A stretch of DNA of 64,000 nt, taken from the NCBI GenBank assembly GCA_016934935.1, contig JAFGRW010000093.1, positions 1-64,000 on the forward strand, written 5' to 3'. Within the stretch, counting starts at the first letter, position 1. Every line of letters begins with the position of its first letter. Below are positions 1-7,103 of the stretch, piece by piece. Origin of the DNA: Spirochaetota bacterium. GTDB taxonomy: Bacteria > Spirochaetota > UBA4802 > JAFGJZ01. The notes under the pieces are model-generated. The model saw only the letters and a program-made list of their open reading frames with translations. It searched no databases and was not told the DNA's origin. A program made the translations under genes and the position numbers.

Positions 1-62
1 CGGAATGACACCAGTCGAGTTCAGAAATATTCAAAATAGTATTAAAATAGAAGAATAAGTGT

Positions 63-242
63 TTACAGTTTAAAGGGGGCACTCCAGTTTGAGAAATTTT
101 GAGAATAGTCTTTTTCTGAATTAATTGGCACAATCCTGACTAAGGCTCTGCCTCTGTAAGTAACAGTAATGCTTTCACCGTTAGAGGCCATATCAATTAT
201 TCTGCCCGGTTGAATTCTTAATTCTTTTGTTGTAATGGTCAT
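63..242 (-). CDS. Phd/YefM-type antitoxin (prevent-host-death family)
   Basis: A 59-residue protein that reads like the DNA-binding half of Phd/YefM antitoxins: the MTITTKELRIQPGRIID start matches the usual 'threshold' opening of the family, followed by an ITVTYRGRALVRIVP strand resembling the 'vltrnGkpvavivp' segment. These proteins bind their own promoter and neutralise a partner toxin. The frame stays open upstream to 404, but the ATG at 242 has a GGAG about 8 nt upstream and matches the family start, so I use it. No toxin start with a ribosome site is visible in the 62 bases left before the window edge, so the partner is either further left or absent. A perfect palindrome lies just upstream. 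The family call is good; whether it is a working toxin-antitoxin pair is unknown. Confidence 0.75.
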   Translation of the reverse strand: MTITTKELRIQPGRIIDMASNGESITVTYRGRALVRIVPINSEKDYSQNFSNWSAPFKL

Positions 243-251
243 TTTGTTCTC

Positions 252-277
252 CAGTATACACTTGTAAGTGTATACTG
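252..277. promoter_or_regulatory. Perfect palindromic operator upstream of the Phd-like gene
   Basis: Two 12-bp arms, CAGTATACACTT (252-263) and AAGTGTATACTG (266-277), are exact reverse complements separated by 2 bp. The site overlaps the region just before the ribosome site and start codon of the antitoxin gene. Phd/YefM proteins autoregulate by binding TGTAC/TATAC-rich palindromes, so this is the likely autoregulatory operator. The palindrome is seen; its role is inferred. Confidence 0.75.
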
Positions 278-469
278 AATTGTGATGAATTGCGATCAAA
301 TTTTTTTGAACATTGGCGATATTCTTGCCGTCGCATAAGAAATTATTATTATTCAGGCAAAAAAAATAAGGGTAGAAATTAAAGAAGCAGCATCGATACT
401 GCAAAAGTATTTCAGATCAGGCAGATAAAGATTGAATTTGGGATAAATAATTATTGATAAGGAAAAAAG

Positions 470-880
470 ATGAAAGCCAAACCGAAAACCAATGCTGAAG
501 ATTTGACGAACAGTATCGCGTACTGCGGATTAATTTGCAAACTATGTTTTCTTAAAGACTCATGCAGCGGGTGCAGGAGTGAAAGAAACTTATGTGATAA
601 AAATCTGGCAGACAAGGGTTGCTTTCAGAAGCTGTGCTGCTCAGAAAAAAATTACGAAGGTTGCTGGGATTGTGATAATCTCTATTCCTGTACAGAAGGA
701 ATTTATTCGTTAGGCGATTATTCAAAAATCAAGGCATTTGCTATTTGTATTAAAGAAGACGGCAGGGAGAGGTTTATAAACTATATTCTTGAAAATACAA
801 AAAAAGGGTGGAGCGTCGAAAAAGATAAAGATTATGATGGCAAAAAAATTGATGAGGTACTTGAAATGCTAAGAGGATAA
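470..880 (+). CDS. DUF3795 family Cys-rich protein
   Basis: A 136-residue protein with the DUF3795 opening IAYCGLICKLC (about residues 17-27) and many further cysteines in CxxC-like spacing (CSGC, CFQKLC, CWDC), suggesting metal binding. The function of the family is not established. An AAGGA-rich stretch precedes the ATG. It stands alone on this strand between the divergent antitoxin gene and a small envelope protein gene that has its own promoter. Family membership is fairly sure from the YCGL-C-x2-C pattern and Cys content; role unknown. Confidence 0.72.
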   Translation: MKAKPKTNAEDLTNSIAYCGLICKLCFLKDSCSGCRSERNLCDKNLADKGCFQKLCCSEKNYEGCWDCDNLYSCTEGIYSLGDYSKIKAFAICIKEDGRERFINYILENTKKGWSVEKDKDYDGKKIDEVLEMLRG

Positions 881-909
881 TTACATCGCAGAGTAAAACA
901 TTTGAATGA

Positions 910-939
910 TTGACAAACCTCTGTTGTTTTAAATATTAT
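910..939 (+). promoter_or_regulatory. Sigma70-type promoter for the 990 gene
   Basis: TTGACA (910-915) and TATTAT (934-939) are separated by 18 bp, about 50 bp before the ATG at 990. The -35 is a perfect consensus. Confidence 0.6.
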
Positions 940-989
940 GCATAAAATACAATAAAAAACAGGCCTCTTTCTGCTGATTAGGAGATTAC

Positions 990-1583
990 ATGAAAAAATA
1001 TATGGTTATAGTACTGATTGTCTTTTGTACATTTGAGATTTTTGCATCCGAAGACGAAGTTTTCAAACGTGGTGATTCTCAAATATCTTTCGGACTTGCC
1101 GCAACATCCGGGTCAGATTATTCTCTCTTTTATTTAAACGGGGGCTACGGATATTTTTTAACAAACCGTTTAGTTCTTGGTCCAGCTATAGGGTTATATG
1201 TTACATCTGATAGCGATATAATATATGAACCAATGGCAACTGCACGATTTTATATAATGAACCGAAGACCTGCGATGCCGTTTATAGGGGTTAATACCGG
1301 ATATATCTATTCGCCTAATTATACATATCGAACATCTTATACGGTTTTTTGTGATGCCTCTATTGATGCGGCTTTTGCTGAAGATGAATTTGAATCTGAA
1401 CTTTCTATTTTACGATTATCGCCGGAGGCCGGGGTGTCGTATCTGGTATCGAAACATGCTGTTGCAACATTAACAGTTTCCATGGATATGTTTTATCCGA
1501 TGAATGAAGAGCCTGAAAAAGGATACAAGTTAGAAGAAACAGGGTCACTTTCGGTTAAAGTGGGTTTTTCCATGATGCTATAA
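990..1583 (+). CDS. Predicted exported outer-membrane beta-barrel protein
   Basis: A 197-residue protein with a signal peptide (MKKYMVIVLIVFCTFEIFA, likely cleaved near residue 20). The rest consists of alternating hydrophobic/polar strands rich in Tyr, Gly and Phe, with several 'GYGYFLTNR'-like and 'GVNTGYIYSP'-like segments and an aromatic-containing final strand ending KVGFSMML. This is the pattern of small OmpX/OmpW-like eight-stranded barrels. GGAG lies 5 nt before the start. It converges with the spsG-like gene after only 3 bp with no obvious terminator between them. No specific family is recognised, so the barrel call rests on composition. Confidence 0.6.
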   Translation: MKKYMVIVLIVFCTFEIFASEDEVFKRGDSQISFGLAATSGSDYSLFYLNGGYGYFLTNRLVLGPAIGLYVTSDSDIIYEPMATARFYIMNRRPAMPFIGVNTGYIYSPNYTYRTSYTVFCDASIDAAFAEDEFESELSILRLSPEAGVSYLVSKHAVATLTVSMDMFYPMNEEPEKGYKLEETGSLSVKVGFSMML

Positions 1584-1586
1584 AAA

Positions 1587-2468
1587 CTAATTGGCAGCGA
1601 TTTCTAAAAGTTTAACAAAAAGGGACTGCATTTCATTAATCCTGTTTTTTGTTTCTTCCAGATTAAACATTGATAAAGCAGTTTTTTCCAGAATTGTTTT
1701 TTTAAGAGTACTTTGCAGCTCTTTGTTGATGTTGGCAAAAGTTCCAAGATTAATAACAGGTATTCTTTTTTCGTTGTCAGTCAATTTAGAGTGATAATCT
1801 GAAGGGTTCAGTGCGAAGATATTGCAGTTACATATATAGGCTTCGTATAAAGATAGTCCAAAATGTGAAAGAAAGTTTTTGCTTTTAAAGAGCAAATTAT
1901 AATAGCTTGAACCACTTAGTGTTGACCCTTTGTAATAACAGTTTGAACCGTTAAAAAAAGCAATTTCCAGACTTTGATTTTCTGACAAGAGGGGATAATC
2001 GTTATTGCCAAAACCGGTGTAAATCAGAAGATCCAGATCTTTTTCAGGTGTAGAGTGTAAATCGTTAATAGCTTTACTAAAGTGGTAACCAAAAACAAAC
2101 GGAAAATTTCCATAACCTGTTTCGATAGGATGTTCGGCTCGAGGCAAAAGATCTATATTCTTGTTATAAAGAGATGTGTAACCTGCATCATCAATGGAAA
2201 TGATTCTTCTATACTTCGCAGCTAAAAGTGAAGCCGCATCTTTTGTCGAATCTCTCATATCACGGATTAGAATTTCGGCTTTGACAGGCGAGTGTGAGGT
2301 GTAAGGTCTCAGATTATCAGGAAAGTTGTCGGGATAGCAGTCACAGCTGATATAAACATTAAGACCCTGATTTCTGAGAATCGATAACAGGTTGGTCATT
2401 CGCCAGAAGTGTCCGCTGCCATAATCAGAACCGCAGCGGGTCATTATGCAGATATCAGCCGTTTTCAC
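1587..2468 (-). CDS. SpsG/PseG-like UDP-sugar hydrolase or GT-B-like glycosyltransferase
   Basis: A 293-residue protein. The N-terminal GSGHFWRMTNLL (about 18-29) matches the G-x-GH-x-x-R-x-x-x-L loop of PseG/SpsG proteins, which remove UDP from a 2,4-diacetamido sugar in nonulosonate synthesis or act on related nucleotide sugars. A later SHFGLSLYEA motif (about residue 200) corresponds to the family's 'sagGltlyEa' nucleotide-binding loop. It overlaps the spsF-like gene by 14 nt and is the last gene of the surA-like/spiro-SPASM/spsF/spsG operon. The usual partners PseB, C, H and I are not in the window, so the actual sugar is unknown. It might decorate flagellin or surface glycans, but that is inference. 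Confidence 0.68.
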   Translation of the reverse strand: MKTADICIMTRCGSDYGSGHFWRMTNLLSILRNQGLNVYISCDCYPDNFPDNLRPYTSHSPVKAEILIRDMRDSTKDAASLLAAKYRRIISIDDAGYTSLYNKNIDLLPRAEHPIETGYGNFPFVFGYHFSKAINDLHSTPEKDLDLLIYTGFGNNDYPLLSENQSLEIAFFNGSNCYYKGSTLSGSSYYNLLFKSKNFLSHFGLSLYEAYICNCNIFALNPSDYHSKLTDNEKRIPVINLGTFANINKELQSTLKKTILEKTALSMFNLEETKNRINEMQSLFVKLLEIAAN

Positions 2469-3216
2469 AGTGTGTCATTGGGCGCTGTTTTATTTCGCTA
2501 TTAATAAGAGCCATATCAGGAAAAAGCCTAAGATGATTTAATATCTGATGTAATGAAAAAATGGAATCTTCGTTGTAAAGAGCATTATAAAGTTCACATG
2601 CCAGCTCGTAATCTTCTTTAGTATCTATGGTAAGACGAAGATCGGGAATATTATTATAAATGAAGACAGGTTTGCGGCAGATATTAAAAATATGCTCATT
2701 TTCCTTAATATATGGTGTTACATGCTCAAAATGGTGAGCTTCAGAAGCGTTTTTGTAGCAATCAGCTAAAGCTTCTTTCTTTATTACTTCGACTGCTGTA
2801 CCCAACGGAATATTTGTGACAGAAGCAAGATCAGCATCGGTTTCGATAGCGTATTCAATTGCCATATTGGCATAATCTACATCTGTGAAGGGATTGTCCC
2901 CGGTTATGCGAACTATGTAATCACAATCATACAATTGAGAAGCATTATAGTATCTCTCAAGAACATTGGTTTCTGATCCAGGCAAAGCCACTGCTCCCTC
3001 AGATTCGGCAAGAGCAATAATATCTTTATTGGCGTTTGCATCACCTGTTGCAACTATAACCTGAGAAACACCTTCAATTGCCTGTGCCCGTTTAATTATA
3101 TGTGAAAGTACAGCCTTACCCATAAGTGTTTTAAAACACTTCTCATGAAGCCTTTTTGAGTTTTGACGAGCCTGTATAACTGCAATGGTATTAACTGAAT
3201 TTTCAGTTTTTTTCAT
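2455..3216 (-). CDS. SpsF-like CMP-sugar cytidylyltransferase
   Basis: A 253-residue protein of the SpsF/CMP-Kdo synthetase-like group: AVIQARQNSKRLHEKCF near the N-terminus is the 'iiQARmgStRLPgKvl' CTP-binding motif, and RITGDNPFTD is the metal-binding 'R-TgDnPl-d' motif. The C-terminal LRLTIDTKEDYEL also matches the family. Such enzymes join CMP to an acidic or amino sugar. The frame is open to 3318, but the ATG at 3216 has an AAGGA site, sits 22 bp after the spiro-SPASM stop and matches the family start. It is translationally coupled to the SpsG-like gene by overlap. The substrate is not predictable from sequence. Confidence 0.82.
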   Translation of the reverse strand: MKKTENSVNTIAVIQARQNSKRLHEKCFKTLMGKAVLSHIIKRAQAIEGVSQVIVATGDANANKDIIALAESEGAVALPGSETNVLERYYNASQLYDCDYIVRITGDNPFTDVDYANMAIEYAIETDADLASVTNIPLGTAVEVIKKEALADCYKNASEAHHFEHVTPYIKENEHIFNICRKPVFIYNNIPDLRLTIDTKEDYELACELYNALYNEDSIFSLHQILNHLRLFPDMALINSEIKQRPMTHCENG

Positions 3217-3238
3217 AATGCTTTCCTTATTGAGTTGC

Positions 3239-4720
3239 TTAAAGATTAAACGTAAACCATTCGTCACAGGATTTACAGTCGGGCCTGGTAGCATATTTTT
3301 TATTAAAATTATCCACAAACAGAGGCTTACGCTCTTCCCATATTTTTAAAATCGGCATATCTTTTGCGGATAATAAGGAAAATTCGGCACCGGGATCCTG
3401 TTTGCAGAAGGGAATAGATCCATCTGAAAGTATAAGCAGATCCCTTAAAAGATGCCAGCATGGAATTCGTTTTAGCGGTGTAAGATCATAGTAGCGGCGG
3501 TCTGTAAGGCGACCACAGTAGGTGTTCTGTTTCTGAAGTATGATTTGAACCTTATGACCTTCCCAATAGTCATAGTATGCATCAAGAAACGGCTCAGTCT
3601 CATTTATCTTCATTATTTGTACATACAGGTTTTCTTTCAAGACAGGTTCAAGATTAAGAATGTTTTTGTTAACTGTATCAAACCCGTCAAGATTATGTAT
3701 CGATTTATACGTCTCGGCAGAATATCCGTTGCATTCTACAATTACACGCAGTTTTGATACATCACGATTTTGGATAAAATTCATAAAATTCTGATCAAGA
3801 GCAAGGCCATCGGTTTCTAAAAGCAGAATCGAAATATTAGTAGTATTCAGCGCTTTTTCAAAAATAGAATAAAATTCACTGTGTTTAAGAGGTTCTCCAA
3901 AACCTGAAAGGCTTAAAGCAACGGGGGTATTAAAGAGGTCTAATTCAGTAATAATTTTATCAAAAAGCTTGCTATCCATTTGACTACGCCCTTTTTTGGC
4001 AAGAGCAACTGGTGAATATAGTGGATTTGCGTTTGTCTCAGGTGAAAGCTCTATTTCAATGTAAGAAGGTGTTGTATAAAGTATATCCGGGTTTTCAGTG
4101 AGTACTTTCTCTACAGAATCATACGAAATATTATCAGCAACGTTAATCATGTTTTGCATGATCATGTTTTCTCGTTTGTTTCCGCTTAAAAAAGAGAGTC
4201 GGTATGCCCGTATATCAGGTTCCTTGTAAAAAAGCTCTACATCAAACTGATTAATATTATCTTTAATAACTTTTTCTACAGGCAGTATTGATTTGCCGTT
4301 TTCACTTGAATCAGGAAGAGATTTTATAAGCTCGGAAGAGAGAATGTCGCAGGCAAAACCAGCTGGAATGTTTTCTGAATAGGTATATTCGGCTATATAT
4401 TTTGTATGAACATCTAGCATTTCGCCTATTATCTGCATATCGCAGAAAGGAGCATCTGCTTTTATTCTTATATAGTTATCAAAAGAAAACTGTTCGTTGA
4501 GGTTTTTCCAGTTTTCTGTTTCGTTATCGCTTCTTACATAAACTTTTGAAAATTTGACAAGTTCTCCTGTATAAGCTTCCGGTAATGAAGCAATAATTTC
4601 GGTATCTGCAAAAGCATTGTTAATTTTTTCTTTTATAATGTAAAAGGTCCTGGAACCATTAAAGTTAAGATCATCGTCATCTGTATGTTTTTCTAAGTAT
4701 AAAACAAAAGCGTTATTCAT
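3239..4720 (-). CDS. Spiro-SPASM family protein with degenerate cytidylyltransferase-like N-terminus
   Basis: A 493-residue protein that I match to the spirochaete-restricted 'spiro-SPASM' family. Residues about 1-195 follow the SpsF fold: IRIKADAPFCD (84-94) aligns with RITGDNPFTD of the neighbouring SpsF-like enzyme, and DIRAYRLSFLSGNKRE aligns with its DLRLTIDTKED. The CTP loop is not conserved. Residues about 218-400 look like a radical SAM barrel that kept LSLSGFGEPL (269-278) but has no CxxxCxxC (the equivalent stretch reads ELSPETNANPLYSP). The C-terminus keeps SPASM-type cysteines C402, C421, C439, C482 and C485. It therefore probably binds an auxiliary Fe-S cluster without radical SAM chemistry. 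It overlaps the surA-like gene by 4 nt. Function unknown. Confidence 0.78.
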   Translation of the reverse strand: MNNAFVLYLEKHTDDDDLNFNGSRTFYIIKEKINNAFADTEIIASLPEAYTGELVKFSKVYVRSDNETENWKNLNEQFSFDNYIRIKADAPFCDMQIIGEMLDVHTKYIAEYTYSENIPAGFACDILSSELIKSLPDSSENGKSILPVEKVIKDNINQFDVELFYKEPDIRAYRLSFLSGNKRENMIMQNMINVADNISYDSVEKVLTENPDILYTTPSYIEIELSPETNANPLYSPVALAKKGRSQMDSKLFDKIITELDLFNTPVALSLSGFGEPLKHSEFYSIFEKALNTTNISILLLETDGLALDQNFMNFIQNRDVSKLRVIVECNGYSAETYKSIHNLDGFDTVNKNILNLEPVLKENLYVQIMKINETEPFLDAYYDYWEGHKVQIILQKQNTYCGRLTDRRYYDLTPLKRIPCWHLLRDLLILSDGSIPFCKQDPGAEFSLLSAKDMPILKIWEERKPLFVDNFNKKYATRPDCKSCDEWFTFNL

Positions 4721-5706
4721 TTTTTATCCTGGGATGCGCTATATTTGTCGAAACCGTCAATATAAACGCTAATATGAGAATTGGCTCGTTCACCTTTAAC
4801 CCATTCTGTAAACTGGTTCATTCGGGCATCTTGCGATATCATCTGGAAAATCCTATCACGAATCTGATCGTAAGGCAAATAGCGGCGTCCATAATATTTT
4901 ACAACATGGTATCCAAAAGAAGACTTGAAAACAGAGGATATTTCCCCCCTGGATTTCATATTAAAGACATGATAGGCAAAGCGTTGATCAAGTTGTCCCG
5001 GCGAAATCCAGTCAATAAAACCATCAGCTCTGGCGGAAGCCTTGTCATCAGAATATTGTCTGGCAAGTCTGGCAAAAGATTCTCCACTCATTGCTCGTTC
5101 TCTTAATTGGGATGCTAGTTCATTTGCCTCTTTTTCGGCAGAAAACGATTTTCCTTTTGGAATAATTAATATATGCTGAAAACGGAGTTGAAGCAGTTGT
5201 TTTTTGTTTTTTTCGTACCAGGCTTTCGCCTCAGCTTCAGATGGAGGGGTAAATGTCATCGCGTAGACCATGATCAGCTCCATTGTGATCTGCTTTCTCA
5301 TTTCTTCGCGGTATACTTCAAAAGGAATTTTTTCCTCGCGCTCAATATTCTTTTTAAATTGCTCAATATCCTTTATTCCGGTATGCTCCATAACATCTTT
5401 AATACGGTTGTCAACTTTCTCGTCACTTACTATAATGTATTCACGGTTTGCTGCCTGCATTAAAAGAAGTTCATTTATATATGAATCCAGGGTAACATAG
5501 AGCATGTTTTTCCTGTCTTTAGCTGTAATACCTTTACGGTTTTTGTTTATTTCGACTCTTTTGTACAGATCGCTGTACAGTATCGGGTCATCATTTACAA
5601 GAGCTACGACTTTGTCCACGGTGTACCATTTTCGATTATCCGCTGTAATAGATGAAAAAGCCGAAATGGATATAACTAATAATAGAATAATTTTTGTAAT
5701 TTTCAT
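4717..5706 (-). CDS. SurA-like periplasmic peptidyl-prolyl isomerase
   Basis: A 329-residue exported protein: signal peptide (1 to about 22), a SurA_N-like helical chaperone region (VVALVNDDPILYSDLYKR, 33-50, onward to about 150), then one parvulin (PpiC) domain at about 174-273 with FQHIL, RQYSDDKAS, GFIDWISPGQL and SFGYHVVKYY motifs. Such proteins escort outer-membrane proteins through the periplasm. E. coli SurA has two parvulin domains and about 430 residues, so this is the one-domain form. It is the first gene of the four-gene leftward operon. GAAGAG lies 5 nt before the ATG. The class is sure, the exact name less so, as it could be called PrsA/PpiC. Confidence 0.82.
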   Translation of the reverse strand: MKITKIILLLVISISAFSSITADNRKWYTVDKVVALVNDDPILYSDLYKRVEINKNRKGITAKDRKNMLYVTLDSYINELLLMQAANREYIIVSDEKVDNRIKDVMEHTGIKDIEQFKKNIEREEKIPFEVYREEMRKQITMELIMVYAMTFTPPSEAEAKAWYEKNKKQLLQLRFQHILIIPKGKSFSAEKEANELASQLRERAMSGESFARLARQYSDDKASARADGFIDWISPGQLDQRFAYHVFNMKSRGEISSVFKSSFGYHVVKYYGRRYLPYDQIRDRIFQMISQDARMNQFTEWVKGERANSHISVYIDGFDKYSASQDKK

Positions 5707-5717
5707 AATACTCTTCG

Positions 5718-5747
5718 GTTGTTTATAGTTGTTTATAGTTGTTTTTG
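5718..5747. repeat. Tandem 10-bp repeat next to the surA-like start
   Basis: GTTGTTTATA occurs exactly twice (5718-5727, 5728-5737), followed by a partial third copy (5738-5747). On the minus strand it reads as helically phased TATAAAC boxes just upstream of the operon's first start codon. Confidence 0.7.
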
Positions 5748-6046
5748 TTACTTATTGTAGTCTTTATTTGAACTATGACTGGTTAATATTTTGGCTACCT
5801 CAAGTAATTAACATTTCAACAAGGAACTTGCGAAAAATTCCTTTAAAATAGGCACTTAAACGAGGTCGCCTTTTGAAAAATGGTAATTTTTCGAAGTTCC
5901 CTTTTAAAACTTTAAACGGATATTTGATACGTAAAACATCTTAATAACCTATTTAAGCAAAATAACGCAAGTTTTTTTTATAATCACGAACTTTGAAAAC
6001 AGAAGTTTTAAAACAACGTTAATAAAAACGGCTTTAAAGAAATCTC

Positions 6047-6074
6047 TTGACTAAAAAAAGAGATAAACTATAAT
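6047..6074 (+). promoter_or_regulatory. Strong sigma70-type promoter for the STAS gene
   Basis: TTGACT (6047-6052) and a perfect TATAAT (6069-6074) with a 16-bp spacer, 20 bp before the ATG at 6095. GGGAG at 6084-6088 is the ribosome site. Confidence 0.75.
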
Positions 6075-6094
6075 ATTATGTATGGGAGTAGGCA

Positions 6095-6436
6095 ATGGAT
6101 TATAAGATAAACAGAGAAAATGCGACCTGTCTTGTAGATCTTAATGGATCATTGTCAAATGACTTAATTGATGATATTAAAAATGTATTGGTTAAAGAAG
6201 TTAATGAATCAAAAAAAGGGCTTATTGTAAGCTTGGAAAATGTCTCTTTTTTGTGCAGCGCGGCTTTCGGGATGTTTTTTGCTCTTCATACTCTTGCTCA
6301 AAAAAGTGGAAAAAAAATATGTTTTTGCTGTGTCAAACAGGAGATCGAAAAGCTTTTTGCCATAACAGGTGTACATCGTCATATGAATATAGCTAAAACA
6401 AGAGATGAGGCATTGTCTTTTATGAAATCCTATTAG
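6095..6436 (+). CDS. STAS-domain anti-sigma factor antagonist-like protein
   Basis: A 113-residue single STAS domain. The N-terminal strand CLVDLNGSLSNDLIDDIKNVL and the KGLIVSLENVSFLCSAAFGMFFAL core match SpoIIAA/RsbV-type antagonists, which bind an anti-sigma kinase when unphosphorylated. In canonical members the phosphorylation loop is F-[IM]-D-S-S-G-L-G; here it is F-L-C-S-A-A-F-G, so the usual second serine is alanine and the aspartate is cysteine. It may therefore not be phosphorylated by a SpoIIAB-type kinase and could act as a constitutive partner or a scaffold. No kinase or phosphatase lies nearby. The gene has its own strong promoter and a terminator follows. Confidence 0.82.
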   Translation: MDYKINRENATCLVDLNGSLSNDLIDDIKNVLVKEVNESKKGLIVSLENVSFLCSAAFGMFFALHTLAQKSGKKICFCCVKQEIEKLFAITGVHRHMNIAKTRDEALSFMKSY

Positions 6437-6474
6437 TTTTAATCTGATTTTATTTAATTGTTAAGACTTAGTAT

Positions 6475-6511
6475 AAAGAGTTTCCGGTTCTTTGGAGAAG
6501 CTCTTTTTTTG
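6475..6511 (+). terminator. Rho-independent terminator after the STAS gene
   Basis: AAAGAG (6475-6480) pairs with CTCTTT, extended imperfectly by TTTCC/GGAGAA, and is followed by a T-run ending at about 6510. It ends the STAS transcript 36 bp before pth. Confidence 0.6.
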
Positions 6512-6546
6512 TTTATATATCCTTGGAAAATAATTGGTAATTATAT

Positions 6547-7080
6547 ATGATAATTATTGCGTGCTTAGGGAATCCGGGAACAAAATACCGGTTTAACAGA
6601 CATAATTGCGGGTTTTTGACAGCTTACTATCTGGCAGAGAAAAATGGTGCTGATATATCAAAAAAACAGTTTAATGCTTTAACTGCAAAGTTCAGGATTG
6701 CAGAAAAAGAAGTGATGCTTGTTTTGCCGCAGACATATATGAATTTAAGCGGAGAATCTGTTTCGGCAGCACTGAAATATTACGATCTTGATCACAGCAG
6801 CCTGATAGTAATTCATGATGAGCTTGAGCTGCCTTTTGGGGATATTCGGGAAAAAAAGGGGGGCGGGCACAAAGGTCATAACGGTATTCGTTCAATTATT
6901 GCTTCAATAGGCAGTGCCGATTTTGCCCGGGTTCGTTTTGGAATTGGCAGGCCGCCTTCGGACAAGATACCTGTGGCTTCTTATGTTTTATCAGATTTCA
7001 GCCCGGAAGAAAAAACTGAACTTGAAGATTGTTATGAAAAAGCTTCGCGTTTGATTGAAGCTTTTTGTATCGCGAAATAA
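6547..7080 (+). CDS. pth: Peptidyl-tRNA hydrolase
   Basis: A 177-residue cytosolic esterase that frees tRNA from prematurely released peptidyl-tRNA. All hallmark residues are visible: GNPG (8-11) with the Asn, RHNCGF with the catalytic His near residue 20, PQTYMNLSG with its Asn, HDELELPFG with the catalytic-His-orienting Asp, and GHNGIRS. Length is slightly short of the 185-195 usual, with a trimmed C-terminus. The ribosome site is weak (GGTAATTAT before the ATG). The DJ-1 family gene follows after 23 bp and is probably cotranscribed. Confidence 0.96.
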   Translation: MIIIACLGNPGTKYRFNRHNCGFLTAYYLAEKNGADISKKQFNALTAKFRIAEKEVMLVLPQTYMNLSGESVSAALKYYDLDHSSLIVIHDELELPFGDIREKKGGGHKGHNGIRSIIASIGSADFARVRFGIGRPPSDKIPVASYVLSDFSPEEKTELEDCYEKASRLIEAFCIAK

Positions 7081-7103
7081 TCAATTATTTAAAAGGGGGT
7101 ATC

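Larger units (their letters stand above)
5707..6094. other. 388-bp divergent intergenic region with tandem decamers and a long inverted repeat
   Basis: No gene is seen. It separates the leftward surA-like operon from the rightward STAS gene. Directly before the surA-like start are 2.7 tandem copies of GTTGTTTATA (5718-5747). Further right, GGAACTTGCGAAAAATT (5823-5839) pairs with AATTTTTCGAAGTTCC (5885-5900) apart from one bulged base, enclosing about 45 bases. The STAS promoter occupies 6047-6074. Confidence 0.7.

Noticed and set aside
1-62. Toxin gene start after the Phd-like antitoxin
   Set aside because: Only a TTG at about 33 opens a frame to the edge and it lacks a ribosome site, so I could not support a toxin.
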